From: Piscicola geometra
Taxonomy: Eukaryota > Annelida > Clitellata > Hirudinida > Piscicolidae
Length of the DNA: 64,000 bases
NCBI GenBank assembly: GCA_943735955.1
Contig: OX030960.1
Span: 685,397-749,396, forward strand
Direction of reading: 5' to 3'
The translations under genes were made by a program, and so were the position numbers. The notes below the pieces were generated by a model. That model was not told the origin of the DNA, searched no databases, and saw only the letters and a program-made list of their open reading frames with translations. This document shows positions 21,626 to 61,785 of the stretch, piece after piece. Position 1 is the first letter of the stretch. Every line of letters begins with the position of its first letter.

Positions 21626-22385
21626 TTATTGTGATCGGTCGAACAGGTACGTTTTCAGGAAACAGCTGAATGTCGCGATCGAGCTCGGGGATTTGAGTCT
21701 ATTGGGAAGACTATTCCAAAGAGTCGGCGCTGCAACAAAATAGCTTCTTGCACCTGCATACTTGAGTTTGTAACTCTGTGGAACTACATCTCTTGACCTA
21801 GCAGACCTGAGTCTTTCCCTCTGGGGAAGACTTGCTCTAATGACAATGCTACTCGACAAATAATCTGGGCACTCATTAGACAGACACTTGTGCATTAACA
21901 AGATGTTTTTGTATTCAATTCTGTTTTCAGCACGAAGCCAGTGAAGCTCCTTGAGAACAGGGCTGATGTGATCATACTTTCTAACACCTGTTATGAGCCT
22001 AGCTGTAGTGTTGATTACAGACTGAATTTTCTGCAGCTGCGTCATTGGCAACCCAGTCAATTCGACTGAGAACCAAAGCAGAAGCTAATGTTCTCAGTGA
22101 GTCCTTGGATCGTTTTTGGTGTAAAGAAGCAAAGCAGGTTTGAGTCATCTTGTTGTTGTGTGTCGTCATGGTGAAGTCTTTGTCGAGATAAACTCCTAGG
22201 TTTCTGACACTTTCAGAAGGCATTATCTAGTTCTGCAAATGCGAACTGGATCTTTGGGAGTGTGAACAGAGTTTCGACGTGATGAGAGCCAGATAACTTC
22301 AGTATCGTTGGTACTGTATTGGCCGATAATGGTTCTTTGATTCCAATCTGGGAAGGAACCCTCCAAGATTTTCCGCAGATCGACG
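21626..22385 (-). pseudogene. L2/CR1-like LINE, C-terminal RT fragment
   Basis: Minus-strand peptide 22060-21626 (144 codons) contains LQKIQSVINTTARLITG, SPVLKELHWLRAENRIEYK and RSYFVAAPTLWNSLPNRLKS, the classic end of CR1/L2/Jockey-type RTs. Upstream, in another frame (22223-21999), lies VRNLGVYLDKDFTM and TLASALVLSRIDWVAND, the thumb-like region. A frameshift near 22030 separates the two. Further upstream to 22385 the DNA still belongs to the same family (inverted match to 10384-10475). Confidence 0.85.
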
Positions 22386-22389
22386 CTCC

Positions 22390-22766
22390 TGATTATAGTA
22401 TGTTCTAAGAAAGTTTTGAATATTATTTCCCTAAAAATAATTTATGAAGTTTTATTTTTTTTATAAATTGAAGGAAAAAAGTAATTTTTTAGTTACTTAA
22501 TTTTAAGTAAAAACTGAAACTTTGTAATAAAGATTAACTCTTGGTTCTTGCTATTATTTCAAGTTGCTTTTGATTTTATCTTATATATTATATAATCTTA
22601 AGAACAAATTCAATATTGTTTATTTGGTTAATACTGAGTTTTTATAGAAGTTCGATTACATTAGAAACATTCAAAAATTTTAATATCAACACTAAACAGC
22701 TATTAGTAACAACTTTCGAAAAGTTGTCATGAAGATAACTGCTTAAAAAATCAAATTTGAAAAAAG
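22390..22766 (+). promoter_or_regulatory. 5' flank of liprin-alpha
   Basis: About 380 bp of AT-rich DNA directly upstream of the liprin-alpha initiator codon. No TATA box or initiator could be assigned with confidence. The transcription start and any untranslated 5' exon are unknown. Confidence 0.3.
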
Positions 22767-50922
<28,156 letters not shown>

Positions 50923-50927
50923 TTACA

Positions 50928-50933
50928 AATAAA
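50928..50933 (+). terminator. polyadenylation signal of liprin-alpha
   Basis: AATAAA lies 6 bp after the stop codon, which would give a very short 3' UTR. No stronger candidate is seen nearby. Confidence 0.5.
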
Positions 50934-51108
50934 TATTCATCCTCGACGTGTTTTAGACATTTTTCATTGAAGCGATTAGAACGTACTTTGCTGCATCTTC
51001 AATTTCGGTATCTATCTTCCCCACTCTTTCTCTTCAGTCCTTCACCAGAATGCCGTCATCATTGCACCATCAAAGTTCCATACAGTGCATTTCTTTCCGG
51101 AAGGTTGC

Positions 51109-51205
51109 TTAGGGCTTGAGCTGAGCCTCAGCTGCATGCGAATGATTCAGACCAGTGGTGCTTCGTGCATGCATGCCTCGCATCAACAATCTGCTTCTAG
51201 GCGTC
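51109..51205 (-). CDS. possible terminal exon of a minus-strand gene
   Basis: On the minus strand, after CAATTGAG, one base and then TPRSRLLMRGMHARSTTGLN continuing HSHAAEAQLKP and TAA. The one-base phase fits the two-base end of the candidate exon at 55624-55741, with the 4.2 kb array as the intron. No family is recognised and no clear polyadenylation signal follows. Confidence 0.22.
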
Positions 51206-51384
51206 CTCAATTGAAATACAACAGCTTCAAGATTGCATGAGTTCAACGTTTAGTTCTACCACTATCATCACCTCTTTCGAAACCACTAAATCACCACCAT
51301 CATCAGCATCATCACCTTTACCACCACTATCATCTCCTACCAACATTTCCATCTATCTACATAACAACCCACCCACTTACCTAT

Positions 51385-54300
51385 CTATTTACCCAATATC
51401 CCATCTATCACATCTATCCACTATCCCATCTATCACATCTATCCACTATCCCATCTATCCACTATCCCATCTATCCACTATCCCATCTATCCATTATCCA
51501 CTATCCCATCTATCCACTATCCCATCTATCCATTATCCCATCTATCCACTATCCCATCTATCCATTATCCACTATCCCATCTATCCACTATCCCATCTAT
51601 CCATTATCCCATCTATCCATTATCCCATCTATCCACTATCCCATCTGTCCATTATCCCATCTATCCACTATCCCATCTATCCACTATCCCATCTATCCAT
51701 TATCCCATCTATCCACTATCCCATCTATCCATTATCCCATCTATCCACTATCCCATCTATCCACTATCCCATCTATCCATTATCCCATCTATCCACTATC
51801 CCATCTATCCATTATCCCATCTATCCATTATCCCATCTATCCATCATCCCATCTATCCACTATCCCATCTATCCATTATCCCATCTATCCATTATCCCAT
51901 CTATCCATTATCCCATCTATCCATTATCCCATCTATCCATTATCCCATCTATCCACTATCCCATCTATCCACTATCCCATCTGTCCACTATCCCATCTAT
52001 CCACTATCCCATCTATCCACTATCCCATCTATCCATTATCCCATCTGTCCACTATCCCATCTATCCACTATCCCATCTATCCACTATCCCATCTATCCAC
52101 TATCCCATCTATCCACTATCACATCTATCCACTATCCCATCTGTTCACTATCCCATCTATCCATTATCCCATCTATCCATTATCCCATCTGTTCACTATC
52201 CCATCTATCCACTATCACATCTATCCACTATCCCATCTATCCATTATCCCATCTGTCCACTATCCCATCTATCCACTATCCCATCTATCCACTATCCCAT
52301 CTATCCACTATCACATCTATCCACTATCCCATCTGTTCACTATCCCATCTATCCATTATCCCATCTATCCATTATCCCATCTGTTCACTATCCCATCTAT
52401 CCACTATCACATCTATCCACTACCCCATCTATCCCATCTATCCATTATCCCATCTATCCACTATCCCATCTATCCATTATCCCATCTATCCATTATCCCA
52501 TCTATCCACTATCCCATCTATCCACTATCCCATCTATCCAGTATCCACTATCCCATCTATCCATTATCCCATCTATCCACTATCCCATCTATCCATTATC
52601 CCATCTATCCATTATCCCATCTATCCACTATCCCATCTATCCACTATCCCATCTATCCACTATCCCATCTATCCACTATCCCATCTATCCACTATCCCAT
52701 CTATCCATCATCCCATCTATCCATTATCCCATCTATCCACTATCCCATCTATCCATTATCCCATCTATCCACTATCCCATCTATCCACTATCCCATCTAT
52801 CCACTATCCCATCTATCCACTATCCCATCTATCCACTATCCCATCTATCCATTATCCCATCTATCCACTATCCCATCTATCCATTATCCCATCTATCCAC
52901 TATCCCATCTATCCACTATCCCATCTATCCACTATCCCATCTATCCCATCTATCCACTATCCCATCTATCCATTATCCCATCTATCCATTATCCCATCTA
53001 TCCACTATCCCATCTGTCCACTATCCCATCTATCCATTATCCCATCTATCCACTATCCCATCTATCCATTATCCCATCTGTCCACTATCCCATCTATCCA
53101 TTATCCCATCTATCCATCATCCCATCCATCCATTATTCCATCTATCCACTATCCCATCTATCCATCATCCCATCTATCCCTTATCCCATCTATCCACTAT
53201 CCCATCTATCCATTATCCCATCTATCCACTATCCCATCTATTCACTATCCCATCTATCCACTATCCCATCTATCCACTATCCCATCTGTCCACTATCCCA
53301 TCTATCCATTATCCCATCTATCCACTATCCCATCTATCCATTATTCCATCTATCCACTATCCCATCTATCCACTATCCCATCTATCCACTATCCCATCTA
53401 TCCATTATCTCATCTATCCATTATCCCATCTATCCACTATCCCATTTGTTCATTATCCCATCTATGCATTATCCCATCTATCCACTATCCCATCTATCCA
53501 TTATCCCATCTGTCCACTATCCCATCTATCCATTATCCCATCTATCCACTATCCCATCTATCCATCATCCCATCCATCCATTATCCTATCTATCCACTAT
53601 CCCATCTGTCCACTATCCCATCTATCCACTATCCCATCTGTCCAATATCCCATCTATCCATTATCCCATCTATCCACTATCCCATCTATCCACTATCCCA
53701 TCTATCGATTATCCCATCTGTCCACTATCCCATCTATCCACTATCCCATCTATCCACTATCCCATCTATCCACTATCACATCTATCCACTATCCCATCTG
53801 TTCACTATCCCATCTATCCATTATCCCATCTATCCATTATCCCATCTGTTCACTATCCCATCTATCCACTAACACATCTATCCACTATCCCATCTATCCA
53901 CTATCCCATCTGTCCACTATCCCATCTATCCACTATCCCATCTATCCACTATCCCATCTATCCATTATCCCATCTGTCCACTATCCCATCTATCCACTAT
54001 CCCATCTATCCACTATCACATCTATCCACTATCCCATCTGTTCACTATCCCATCTATCCATTATCCCATCTATCCATTATCCCATCTGTTCACTATCCCA
54101 TCTATCCACAATCACATCTATCCACTACCCCATCTATCCCATCTATCCATTATCCCATCTATCCACTATCCCATCTATCCACTATCCCATCTATCCACTA
54201 TCCCATCTATCCAGTATCCACTATCCCATCTATCCACTATCCCATCTATCCATTATCCCATCTATCCATTATCCCATCTATCCACTATCCCATCTATCCA

Positions 54301-55590
54301 CTATCCCATCTATCCACTATCCCATCTATCCATCATCCCATCTATCCCTTATCCCATCTATCCACTATCCCATCTATCCATTATCCCATCTATCCACTAT
54401 CCCATCTATCCACTATCCCATCTATCCACTATCCCATCTGTCCACTATCCCATCTATCCATTATCCCATCTATCCACTATCCCATATATCCATTATCCCA
54501 TCTATCCACTATCCCATCTATCCACTATCCCATCTATCCACTATCCCATCTATCCACTATCCCATCTATCCATTATCCCATCTATCCATTATCCCATCTA
54601 TCCACTATCCCATCTGTCCACTATCCCATCTATCCATTATCCCATCTATCCCATCTATCCATTATCCCATCTGTCCACTATCCCATCTATCCATTATCCC
54701 ATCTATCCACTATCCCATCTATCCATCATCCCATCCATCCATTATCCCATCTATCCCATCTATCCATTATCCCATCTATCCATTATCCCATCTATCCACT
54801 ATCCTATCTGTCCACTATCCCATCTATCCATAATCCCATCTGTCCACTATCCCATCTATCCACTATCCCATCTGTCCACTATCCCATCTATCCATTATCC
54901 CATCTATCCACTATCCCATCTATCCACTATCCCATCTGTCCACTATCCCATCTATCCACTATCTCATCTATCCACTATCCCATCTATCCACTATCCCATC
55001 TATCCACTATCCCATCTATCCACTATCCCTTCTATCCACTATCCCATCTATCTACTATCCCATCTATCCACTATCCCATCAATCCACTTTCCCATCTATC
55101 CACTATCCCATCTATCCATCATCCCATCTGTCCATTATCCCATCTATCCACTATCCCATCTATCCATTATCCCATCTATCCATTATCCCATCTGTCCACT
55201 ATCCCATCTATCCACTATCCCATCTATCCACTATCCCATCTATCCATTATCCCATCTATCCACTATCCCATCTATCCACTATCCCATCTATCCACTATCC
55301 CATCTATCCATTATCCCATCTATCAACTATCCCATCTATCCACTATCCCATCTATCCACTATCCCATCTATCCACTATCCCATCTATCCACTATCCCATC
55401 TATCCATTATCCCATCTATCCATTATCCCATCTATCCATTATCCCATCTATCCACTATCCCATCCATCCACTATCCCATCTATCCACTATCCCATCTATC
55501 CACTATCCCATCCATCCACTATCCCATCTATCCATTATCCCATCTATCCATTATCCCATCTATCCATTATCCCATCTATTCACCAGCCCA
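51385..55590 (+). repeat. 16-bp satellite-like array, about 260 copies
   Basis: The unit is CCATCTATCCACTATC / CCATCTATCCATTATC (16 bp) with recurrent variants (CTGTCCA, CTGTTCA, ATCACAT, ATCATCC). Higher-order duplication is visible: the rare word TACCCCATCTATCCCATC occurs at about 52421 and 54126 (offset about 1705 bp), and a shorter duplication of about 190 bp near 52140-52440. The 1198- and 738-codon frames across it are artefacts of a stop-free 16-bp unit, whose protein repeats every 16 residues. Confidence 0.98.
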
Positions 55591-55623
55591 CCCATCTACC
55601 CACCAGCCTATTTTTCCACTCAC

Positions 55624-55741
55624 TCAACTGCTTTTTCTTGGTCATTCTTTTTGTGCATTTGAATCATATTTTGCTCTTCTAAGTAAGTATTGAGCTGAAG
55701 CTTTTGTAGCTCATCATCATTGACACTTTCATCAATATAAA
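55624..55741 (-). CDS. candidate exon of a minus-strand gene beside the 16-bp array
   Basis: Minus strand: acceptor ATATTCTAG, then YIDESVNDDELQKLQLNTYL and EEQNMIQMHKKNDQEKAV, and the consensus donor GTGAGT two bases into a Glu codon. The peptide is hydrophilic and helix-prone. The G-rich face of the 16-bp array begins some 30 bp after this donor, as at liprin donors. No family recognised. Confidence 0.42.
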
Positions 55742-55924
55742 CTAGAATATTATCCCAATTACATACAAACGCATACATACAAACGCATGCATACAAACGC
55801 TTATATACAAACATACACACACACAATAGCACGTAAACATGAATATCAGCACGCCAGCGCAAGCACATGCCTAATCATCACGAACACCAGCGCCTAAACC
55901 TGTTTGCTCAAATGTCCTGTGCTG

Positions 55925-56125
55925 CCTCTTCCTCCACCAGCTCTGCCCTTCCTCCACCAGCTCTTCCCCTTCCTCCACCAGCTCTGCCCTTCCTCCACCA
56001 GCTCCTCCCCTTCCTCCACCAGCTCTCCCCTTCCTCCGCCAGCTCTCCCCTTCCTCCACCAGCTCCTTCCCTTCCTCCACCAGCTCTTCCCTTCCTCCAC
56101 CAGCTCTACCCTTCCTCCACAATCA
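55925..56125 (+). repeat. CTTCCTCCACCAGCTCTCCC tandem array
   Basis: About nine copies of a 20-24-bp unit CCTTCCTCCACCAGCTCT with small changes. Open in several frames but low in complexity. Confidence 0.93.
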
Positions 56126-56469
56126 GCCATGCATGCCACCTTTTCTGGCTTTTTCTTGTATATATTGTAACATTTCAAACTCAATTAAGTATCAATTCGC
56201 TGGTTAGTTATGCATTTTATTCTGCTAATTAGCTGATTATATTTTAAATCAAATTTTGTCTCTCTGTACACCAGCTATCCATACTTGAATCAATCACTTT
56301 TCCCATGGAAGCTTCTCACAAAGCACCATCTGCATCTCAAACTAAGAATTTCTTTCCGACTATTTAACGTGTGTGTGAATTTACACGTATGTCCGAATAT
56401 ATAGGGTTTATTCAATAAGCTGATTACATTATTTAAATTATCTCCGAATCTTTCTATCTTTAAACAGCT

Positions 56470-56641
56470 GAGTGGGTGAACGGGTAGCTGAGTCGGCAAC
56501 GACTCTCGGCTTGACCAATAATGAAAGGTCCTAGGTTCGAATGCAACCAGTGCCCTAGTAACCCAAAGGCGCAAATGAAAATATGCAGCCTAAGTGGCCT
56601 GGAAGCCCGTTCTGGTTATACGCCACTGTAAAGAATGCTCG

Positions 56642-56673
<32 letters not shown>

Positions 56674-56675
56674 GG
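56470..56675 (+). mobile_element. SINE family B, full-length copy
   Basis: GTGAACGGGTAGCTGAGTCG, GGTCCTAGGTTCGAATGCAA (B box), GGCGCAAATGAAAATATGCA, GGAAGCCCGTTCTGGTTATA, AATGCTCGTC and (ATT)n. This is the least changed copy in the window. Confidence 0.88.
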
Positions 56676-56739
56676 AGCTGTGTCTTTAACGTGGTTGTTC
56701 AAGGTTGTCTCGTTTTTTGTATTCAAGTCTTCGAGTATG

Positions 56740-56895
<156 letters not shown>

Positions 56896-56899
56896 TTTA

Positions 56900-57589
56900 T
56901 TTTATCCTAAATTTGTCAAAAGTGTTGAATAACTTATAATTTTGTGTTTAAATAGCGGTAGAGTTTTAGTTTCAAGTGCAGCAGTTTGTGCCATGGAAGT
57001 AGCTTAGGAGTTTCGACAAGATGCTGTAATTCTTGCATGCGCCTAAAGGTGTTGTTTTATTTTTAATTTTATACGGGTTTAGTTTTTTAGGTTATAATCT
57101 ATTAAATTAATTAATTCATTTAAATTGCATCATTATTCCGATCTCATGCTTCAATATGCTTATCATTCAGTTATTCAAATAAAATTGTGTCTTTCTTCAA
57201 AATACTTTTATACCATAATTTTTTTACAAATAAAATGTAATATAGCTGTCTTTTTGAAGTTGAATAGGACTTTCTTACATTACTCGTATTCCGTTTGATG
57301 CCTCGATGGAAGGGCTTTCAGAGAGCCATCGTCACAAGGCTCGCACTCTTTCATGAATTTCTGGCTTTTCTCCACTTTAAACTCTAAACTGCGTTGTTAG
57401 TGCCCAGTGCGGATTCCCATTCCCATTATTTTCTAACCAAACCGTAAAATTATTTCTAGTATTTCTCAAAAACCTTCTCAGGCATATATCCCAAAAATAT
57501 GAAGACCGAGTATTGTGTGAAAAAACGCATAGTGGTCCATGTTTGGTGATAGTGTAGGAAGAATTGTTTAGTTGTAGCAGTATTAGTAG
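56900..57589. other. AT-rich DNA without recognised feature
   Basis: No gene or RNA seen. Short frames around 57377-57655 have no motif. Confidence 0.3.
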
Positions 57590-58640
57590 TAGGGGGAGAT
57601 TGCACAAGATGGAACGATTTTTACACGTAGCTTCATAGCTCAATTGCATAACCAATAACGTAAATTAAAATTTATCCAGCCATTATATTGACCCTTTGTC
57701 TAACTATATCAGATTTAACATAGGAAATAAGGAAAAAAGAAATATGATTTTATTAACCTCAAACATGAACAATCAAAAATTCCATCTTGAGCAACTGGGT
57801 TCCCAAGATAGAATTCTTAGTTGCCTAAGATGAAATCATATTTCATGTCATAAAAATAGTTATTTGAACGTTTTACTTATCATCAGACTATCTTATTTAT
57901 CTGAAGAAATCATTTTCTGCTCACTCAATACTGATCATTTTAAAAATCTTTATTTTTGAACATGTAGTCTTTCAGTTCCTTATCAAAAGCGTCATCAAAT
58001 GTCTTTTAAAAACGCTTTAAATTTGTTAGAAAATTTTTAGAATTCCATTTTTAAAGTAAACTCTTTGGAATAACATAAGTTAAACTTTCTTTACCCAGAA
58101 AAATTTCTTTATTTCGCATTTCACTTTAGCTTTAGCGTGTACTTTCCTCACTACCCCGGCTCGATGGTTATCCAAAACTACTGCCACATCGCTAGTGTAT
58201 AAATTGAAGAGGATTGGAGATAAATGACAACCCTGTCTAACCTCACTTGTGCACGTAACCTAACCCTTAACTCTAACCCAAAAATCTTCTAGGGGTTCTT
58301 TTGATTATAAACTTTTGAAAAGCATCCAATAGTAAGAGATTCATTTTGAATGATAACTCTCTAGTTTATACCATAAGAAATTCAAAGGACATCAATTCAG
58401 TTGTTTCATGTCAACGATGGATATCAACAGAGGAAAAAAAGCTTTCTGTTGATATGCCACTCTTTCTCAGGTAGTGGAAGACCCAAAAGTGAAGAGCTTG
58501 TGAAAAGTCAAGTGCCAAGCCCTGTAAGGCTCGATAAGCTAGAACATTATTCAATTTCAGCAGAAAAGCAAACCAGGTGCGCTTTTTGCAAAAACAACAC
58601 ATCTAGAATGTGTGAAAAATTCTTCAAAACCTTTCATACA
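57590..58640 (+). pseudogene. piggyBac-like transposase C-terminal relic
   Basis: The frame from 58401 reads GRPKSEELVKSQVPSPVRLD, then KQTRCAFCKNNTSRMCEK and FFKTFHTKY. The C-x2-C...C pattern followed by F-x-FHT fits the C-terminal cysteine-rich domain of piggyBac-type transposases. The rest of the transposase is missing. At the left, repeated CAAGATGGAA, CCATCTTGAGCAA and CCAAGATAGAATT words (57600-57840) could be subterminal repeats. The 18-bp array follows directly after FHTKY. Confidence 0.55.
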
Positions 58641-58649
58641 AAATATACT

Positions 58650-60130
58650 ATTTTTAATTTGTTTACTAATTTTAATTTGTTTACTAATTTTAATTTGTTT
58701 ACTAATTTTAATTTGTTTACTAATTTTAATTTGTTTACTAATTTTAATTTGTTTACTAATTTTAACTTGTTTACTAATTTTAATTTGTTTACTAATTTTA
58801 ATTTGTTTACTAATTTTAATTTGTTTACTAATTTTAATTTGTTTACTAATTTTAATTTGTTTACTAATTTTAATTTGTTTGCTAATTTTAATTTGTTTAC
58901 TAATTTTAATTTGTTTACTAATTTTAATTTGTTTACTAATTTTAATTTGTTTACTAATTTTAATTTGTTTACTAATTTTAATTTGTTTACTAATTTTAAT
59001 TTGTTTACTAATTTTAATTTGTTTACTAATTTTAATTTGTTTACTAATTTAATTTGTTTACTAATTTTAATTTGTTTACTAATTTTAATTTGTTTACTAA
59101 TTTTAATTTGTTTACTAATTTTAATTTGTTTACTAATTTTAATTTGTTTACTAATTTTAATTTGTTTACTAATTTTAATTTGTTTACTAATTTTAATTTG
59201 TTTACTAATTTTAATTTGTTTACTAATTTTAATTTGTTTACTAATTTTAATTTGTTTACTAATTTTAATTTGTTTACTAATTTTAATTTGTTTACTAATT
59301 TTAATTTGTTTACTAATTTTAATTTGTTTACTAATTTTAATTTGTTTACTAATTTTAATTTGTTTACTAATTTTAATTTGTTTACTAATTTTAATTTGTT
59401 TACTAATTTTAATTTGTTTACTAATTTTAATTTGTTTACTAATTTTAATTTGTTTACTAATTTTAATTTGTTTACTAATTTTAATTTGTTTACTAATTTT
59501 AATTTGTTTACTAATTTTAATTTGTTTACTAATTTTAATTTGTTTACTAATTTTAATTTGTTTACTAATTTTAATTTGTTTACTAATTTTAATTTGTTTA
59601 CTAATTTTAATTTGTTTACTAATTTTAATTTGTTTACTAATTTTAATTTGTTTACTCATTTTAATTTGTTTACTCATTTTAATTTGTTTACTAATTTTAA
59701 TTTGTTTACTAATTTTAATTTGTTTACTAATTTTAATTTGTTTACTAATTTTAATTTGTTTACTAATTTTAATTTGTTTACTAATTTTAATTTGTTTACT
59801 AATTTTACTTTTTTTACTAATTTTAATTTGTTTACTAATTTTAATTTGTATACCAGTTTTAATTTTTTTACTAATTTTAATTTTTTTACTAATTTCAATT
59901 TTTTTACTAATTTCAGTTTTTTTTACTAATTTCAATTTGTTTACTAATTTTAATTTGTTTACTAATTTTAATTTTTTTACTAATTTTAATTTTTTTACTA
60001 ATTTAAATTTTTTTAATAATTTAAATTTTTTTACTAATTTAAATTTTTTTACTAATTTTAATTTTTTTACTAATTTTAATTTTTTTACTAATTTTAATTT
60101 TTTTACTAATTTTAATTTGTTTAATAATTT
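58650..60130 (+). repeat. 18-bp tandem array, about 80 copies
   Basis: The unit TTAATTTGTTTACTAATT (18 bp) is almost invariant from 58650 to 59800 apart from one 1-bp loss near 59050. After that it decays to TTTTTTTACTAATTT units. Since 18 is a multiple of 3, the reading frames give six-residue protein repeats (FTNFNL, KISKQI on the other strand). They are not genes. Uniformity on the left suggests recent expansion. Confidence 0.98.
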
Positions 60131-60964
60131 TATTTTTATACTGATTTTATTCTGACATTCAATGAATAAAAATATTGGAAAAACATTTTTTCATATTTTT
60201 TGATAAAAAAACATTTGATTAAGTGTTAAATTTCATTACTTGCGACATTCAGCCGTTCTCTTATACTTATGTGACAAATCCTAATAACTTACTGTTCATT
60301 TCTCAATCTATCATTTCATTGCTTCTCAGTATTATCTTCATTGTTTTTAATAAATTAAGAGTTATAAATGTTTTTCTTACTAATTTATCCTTTATTATTA
60401 GTATATATTATTATTGCCTTTTTCCTACCCGAGTGGTGTTTAAGCCCATCCTGGTTTAATAGTATTCGTCATTGTATTGTATATATTAATAATAAACATT
60501 CATCTCTTTCAAGAGCTTTTTGTCTTTTCTAAATGTTACATTCATGATTAAAATCATCGCAGTGCATTAACTCCGCTTCGTTGCTTGTTACCCACAAATA
60601 AACACTGAAATTAAAGACTTGTGGATAATTAAGTATCAGCAGATCAAATGACAACTCGAGCTTTTCACTTTATTAATCCTACAAGGCCATCCAGTTAGGA
60701 AAAATGCTCACAGAAGATAAGCTCCTTAAACTTACTAAAATGTACTGCGTTCGTGGAGTGCATGTGGAAGCCTCTGAGAAGGCGCGTCAAAACTCAAGTT
60801 GTCTCTCAGAGACCCAGTGCTCAAGAAGGCACGTAGGAATAAGTGCTTTTGCGCAAGTCTCCACCCGCCAACGAAATGCTACAAGCTCTTGATACTAAAC
60901 ACTATAAAACAATGATAGACAATTAAGAAACAAAACGAAAGGGTAATTCATCAAAGCGATCAAT
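60131..60964. other. AT-rich DNA, probable 3' UTR of a minus-strand gene
   Basis: 60425-60475 (GTGTTTAAGCCCATCCTGG, CGTCATTGTATTGTA) is a SINE tail related to those at 21.2 and 32.3 kb. 60704-60892 has a 62-codon frame without a recognised motif. The part next to 60965 is probably the 3' UTR of the TM protein. Confidence 0.4.
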
Positions 60965-61243
60965 TTAATAATCAATGGTATTTGTAGATTCCACGTGACT
61001 TAAGCCATCTTCCATGTCTTCCATGACGTCATCTGTGATGTCACTTGTTACGCCATTAATCACATCCACTTCTACATCAGATCGGAAATTAAGCAAGTAA
61101 ATTAGAAAAGCTAAAAGGCATGCCAAGACAGCGACAATAATGGCGTAGTAACAGTTGTGGCTAGGCGTTATTTCCTCTGGCACTCCTTGTGTCTTGGCAG
61201 TCAATAATTCGGTTGATTCGCTTTCCAGCGGGAAAGACAGCTC
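60965..61243 (-). CDS. single-pass membrane protein, terminal exon
   Basis: Minus strand: acceptor CTACTTCACAG, then ELSFPLESESTELLTAKTQG, VPEEITPSHNC, a hydrophobic stretch YYAIIVAVLACLLAFLIYLL, and NFRSDVEVDVINGVTSDITD with an acidic tail to TAA. One TM helix followed by Arg suggests type I topology with an acidic cytoplasmic end of about 40 residues. I recognise no family; orthologues are needed to confirm. Confidence 0.6.
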   Translation of the reverse strand, partial: ELSFPLESESTELLTAKTQGVPEEITPSHNCYYAIIVAVLACLLAFLIYLLNFRSDVEVDVINGVTSDITDDVMEDMEDGLSHVESTNTIDY

Positions 61244-61320
61244 CTGTGAAGTAGAGAAGAAGATGGATATAGATTAAGAAAGCCTTTAAAAATTGAAGAC
61301 TTGTGAATGTGGTGCTTTAC

Positions 61321-61422
61321 TGAAGTGAAGGAAATTTGGAAGGCACAAGAGAGCTTCGTCTCCATCACGTCTTCAGTGCTTGCCTTCGTTGTCTGTGTGT
61401 GGTGCTTCAGATGACCATGCAT
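61321..61422 (-). CDS. single-pass membrane protein, upstream exon
   Basis: Minus strand ending ACTTCA then GTAAAG, phase 0 into the TM exon. From an ATG at 61422 it reads MHGHLKHHTQTTKASTEDVM then ETKLSCAFQISFTS, a Thr/Ser-containing extracellular piece. Whether 61422 is the true start or an acceptor lies inside is open. A hAT terminus begins 7 bp upstream. Confidence 0.45.
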
Positions 61423-61428
61423 TTTTAA

Positions 61429-61540
61429 TAGAGCTGTTTAACGATTAAAAATTTTGAGCTAAATTAATCGTACGATTAAAAATTTAACCCGCAATGTGGC
61501 ATCAGCTATTTTTACATTAGTACAAAACATTATTTTTTTA
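61429..61540. mobile_element. hAT terminal fragment
   Basis: TAGAGCTGTTTAACGATTAA and the following ATTAATCGTACGATTAAAAA correspond to the left end of the hAT element at 61786. No right end was found, so it is truncated. Confidence 0.7.
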
Positions 61541-61674
61541 CCAAGGTAATATAAACTATTGAATTGTAAGAAACATAAAAAAAATTAGACATTTAAAATA
61601 TAAAGATGAATAGAAGCTGTTGCTTACGTAAACAGCAACTCCATGGCATTCGGTAGATGAAGCAAGCATTTAAA

Positions 61675-61785
61675 ATTAATTAAATGCCTATAATATATAT
61701 AAATGATTGAATGCCTATAATATTCATAAATGATTGAATGCCTATAATATATATAAATGATTGAATTCCTATAATATATATTTAT
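61675..61785 (+). repeat. 27-29-bp tandem repeat
   Basis: ATGCCTATAATATATATAAA then TGATTGA, four copies with minor changes. The hAT element was inserted in the last one. Confidence 0.9.

Noticed and set aside
51237..55662. Open frames of 1198 and 738 codons
   Set aside because: They translate a 16-bp tandem unit that lacks stops in all plus-strand frames; the protein repeats simply mirror the DNA unit and there are no coding features.
58612..60155. FTNFNL, LILICL and KISKQI repeat proteins
   Set aside because: Products of an 18-bp array in six frames; no start context, splice or conservation evidence.
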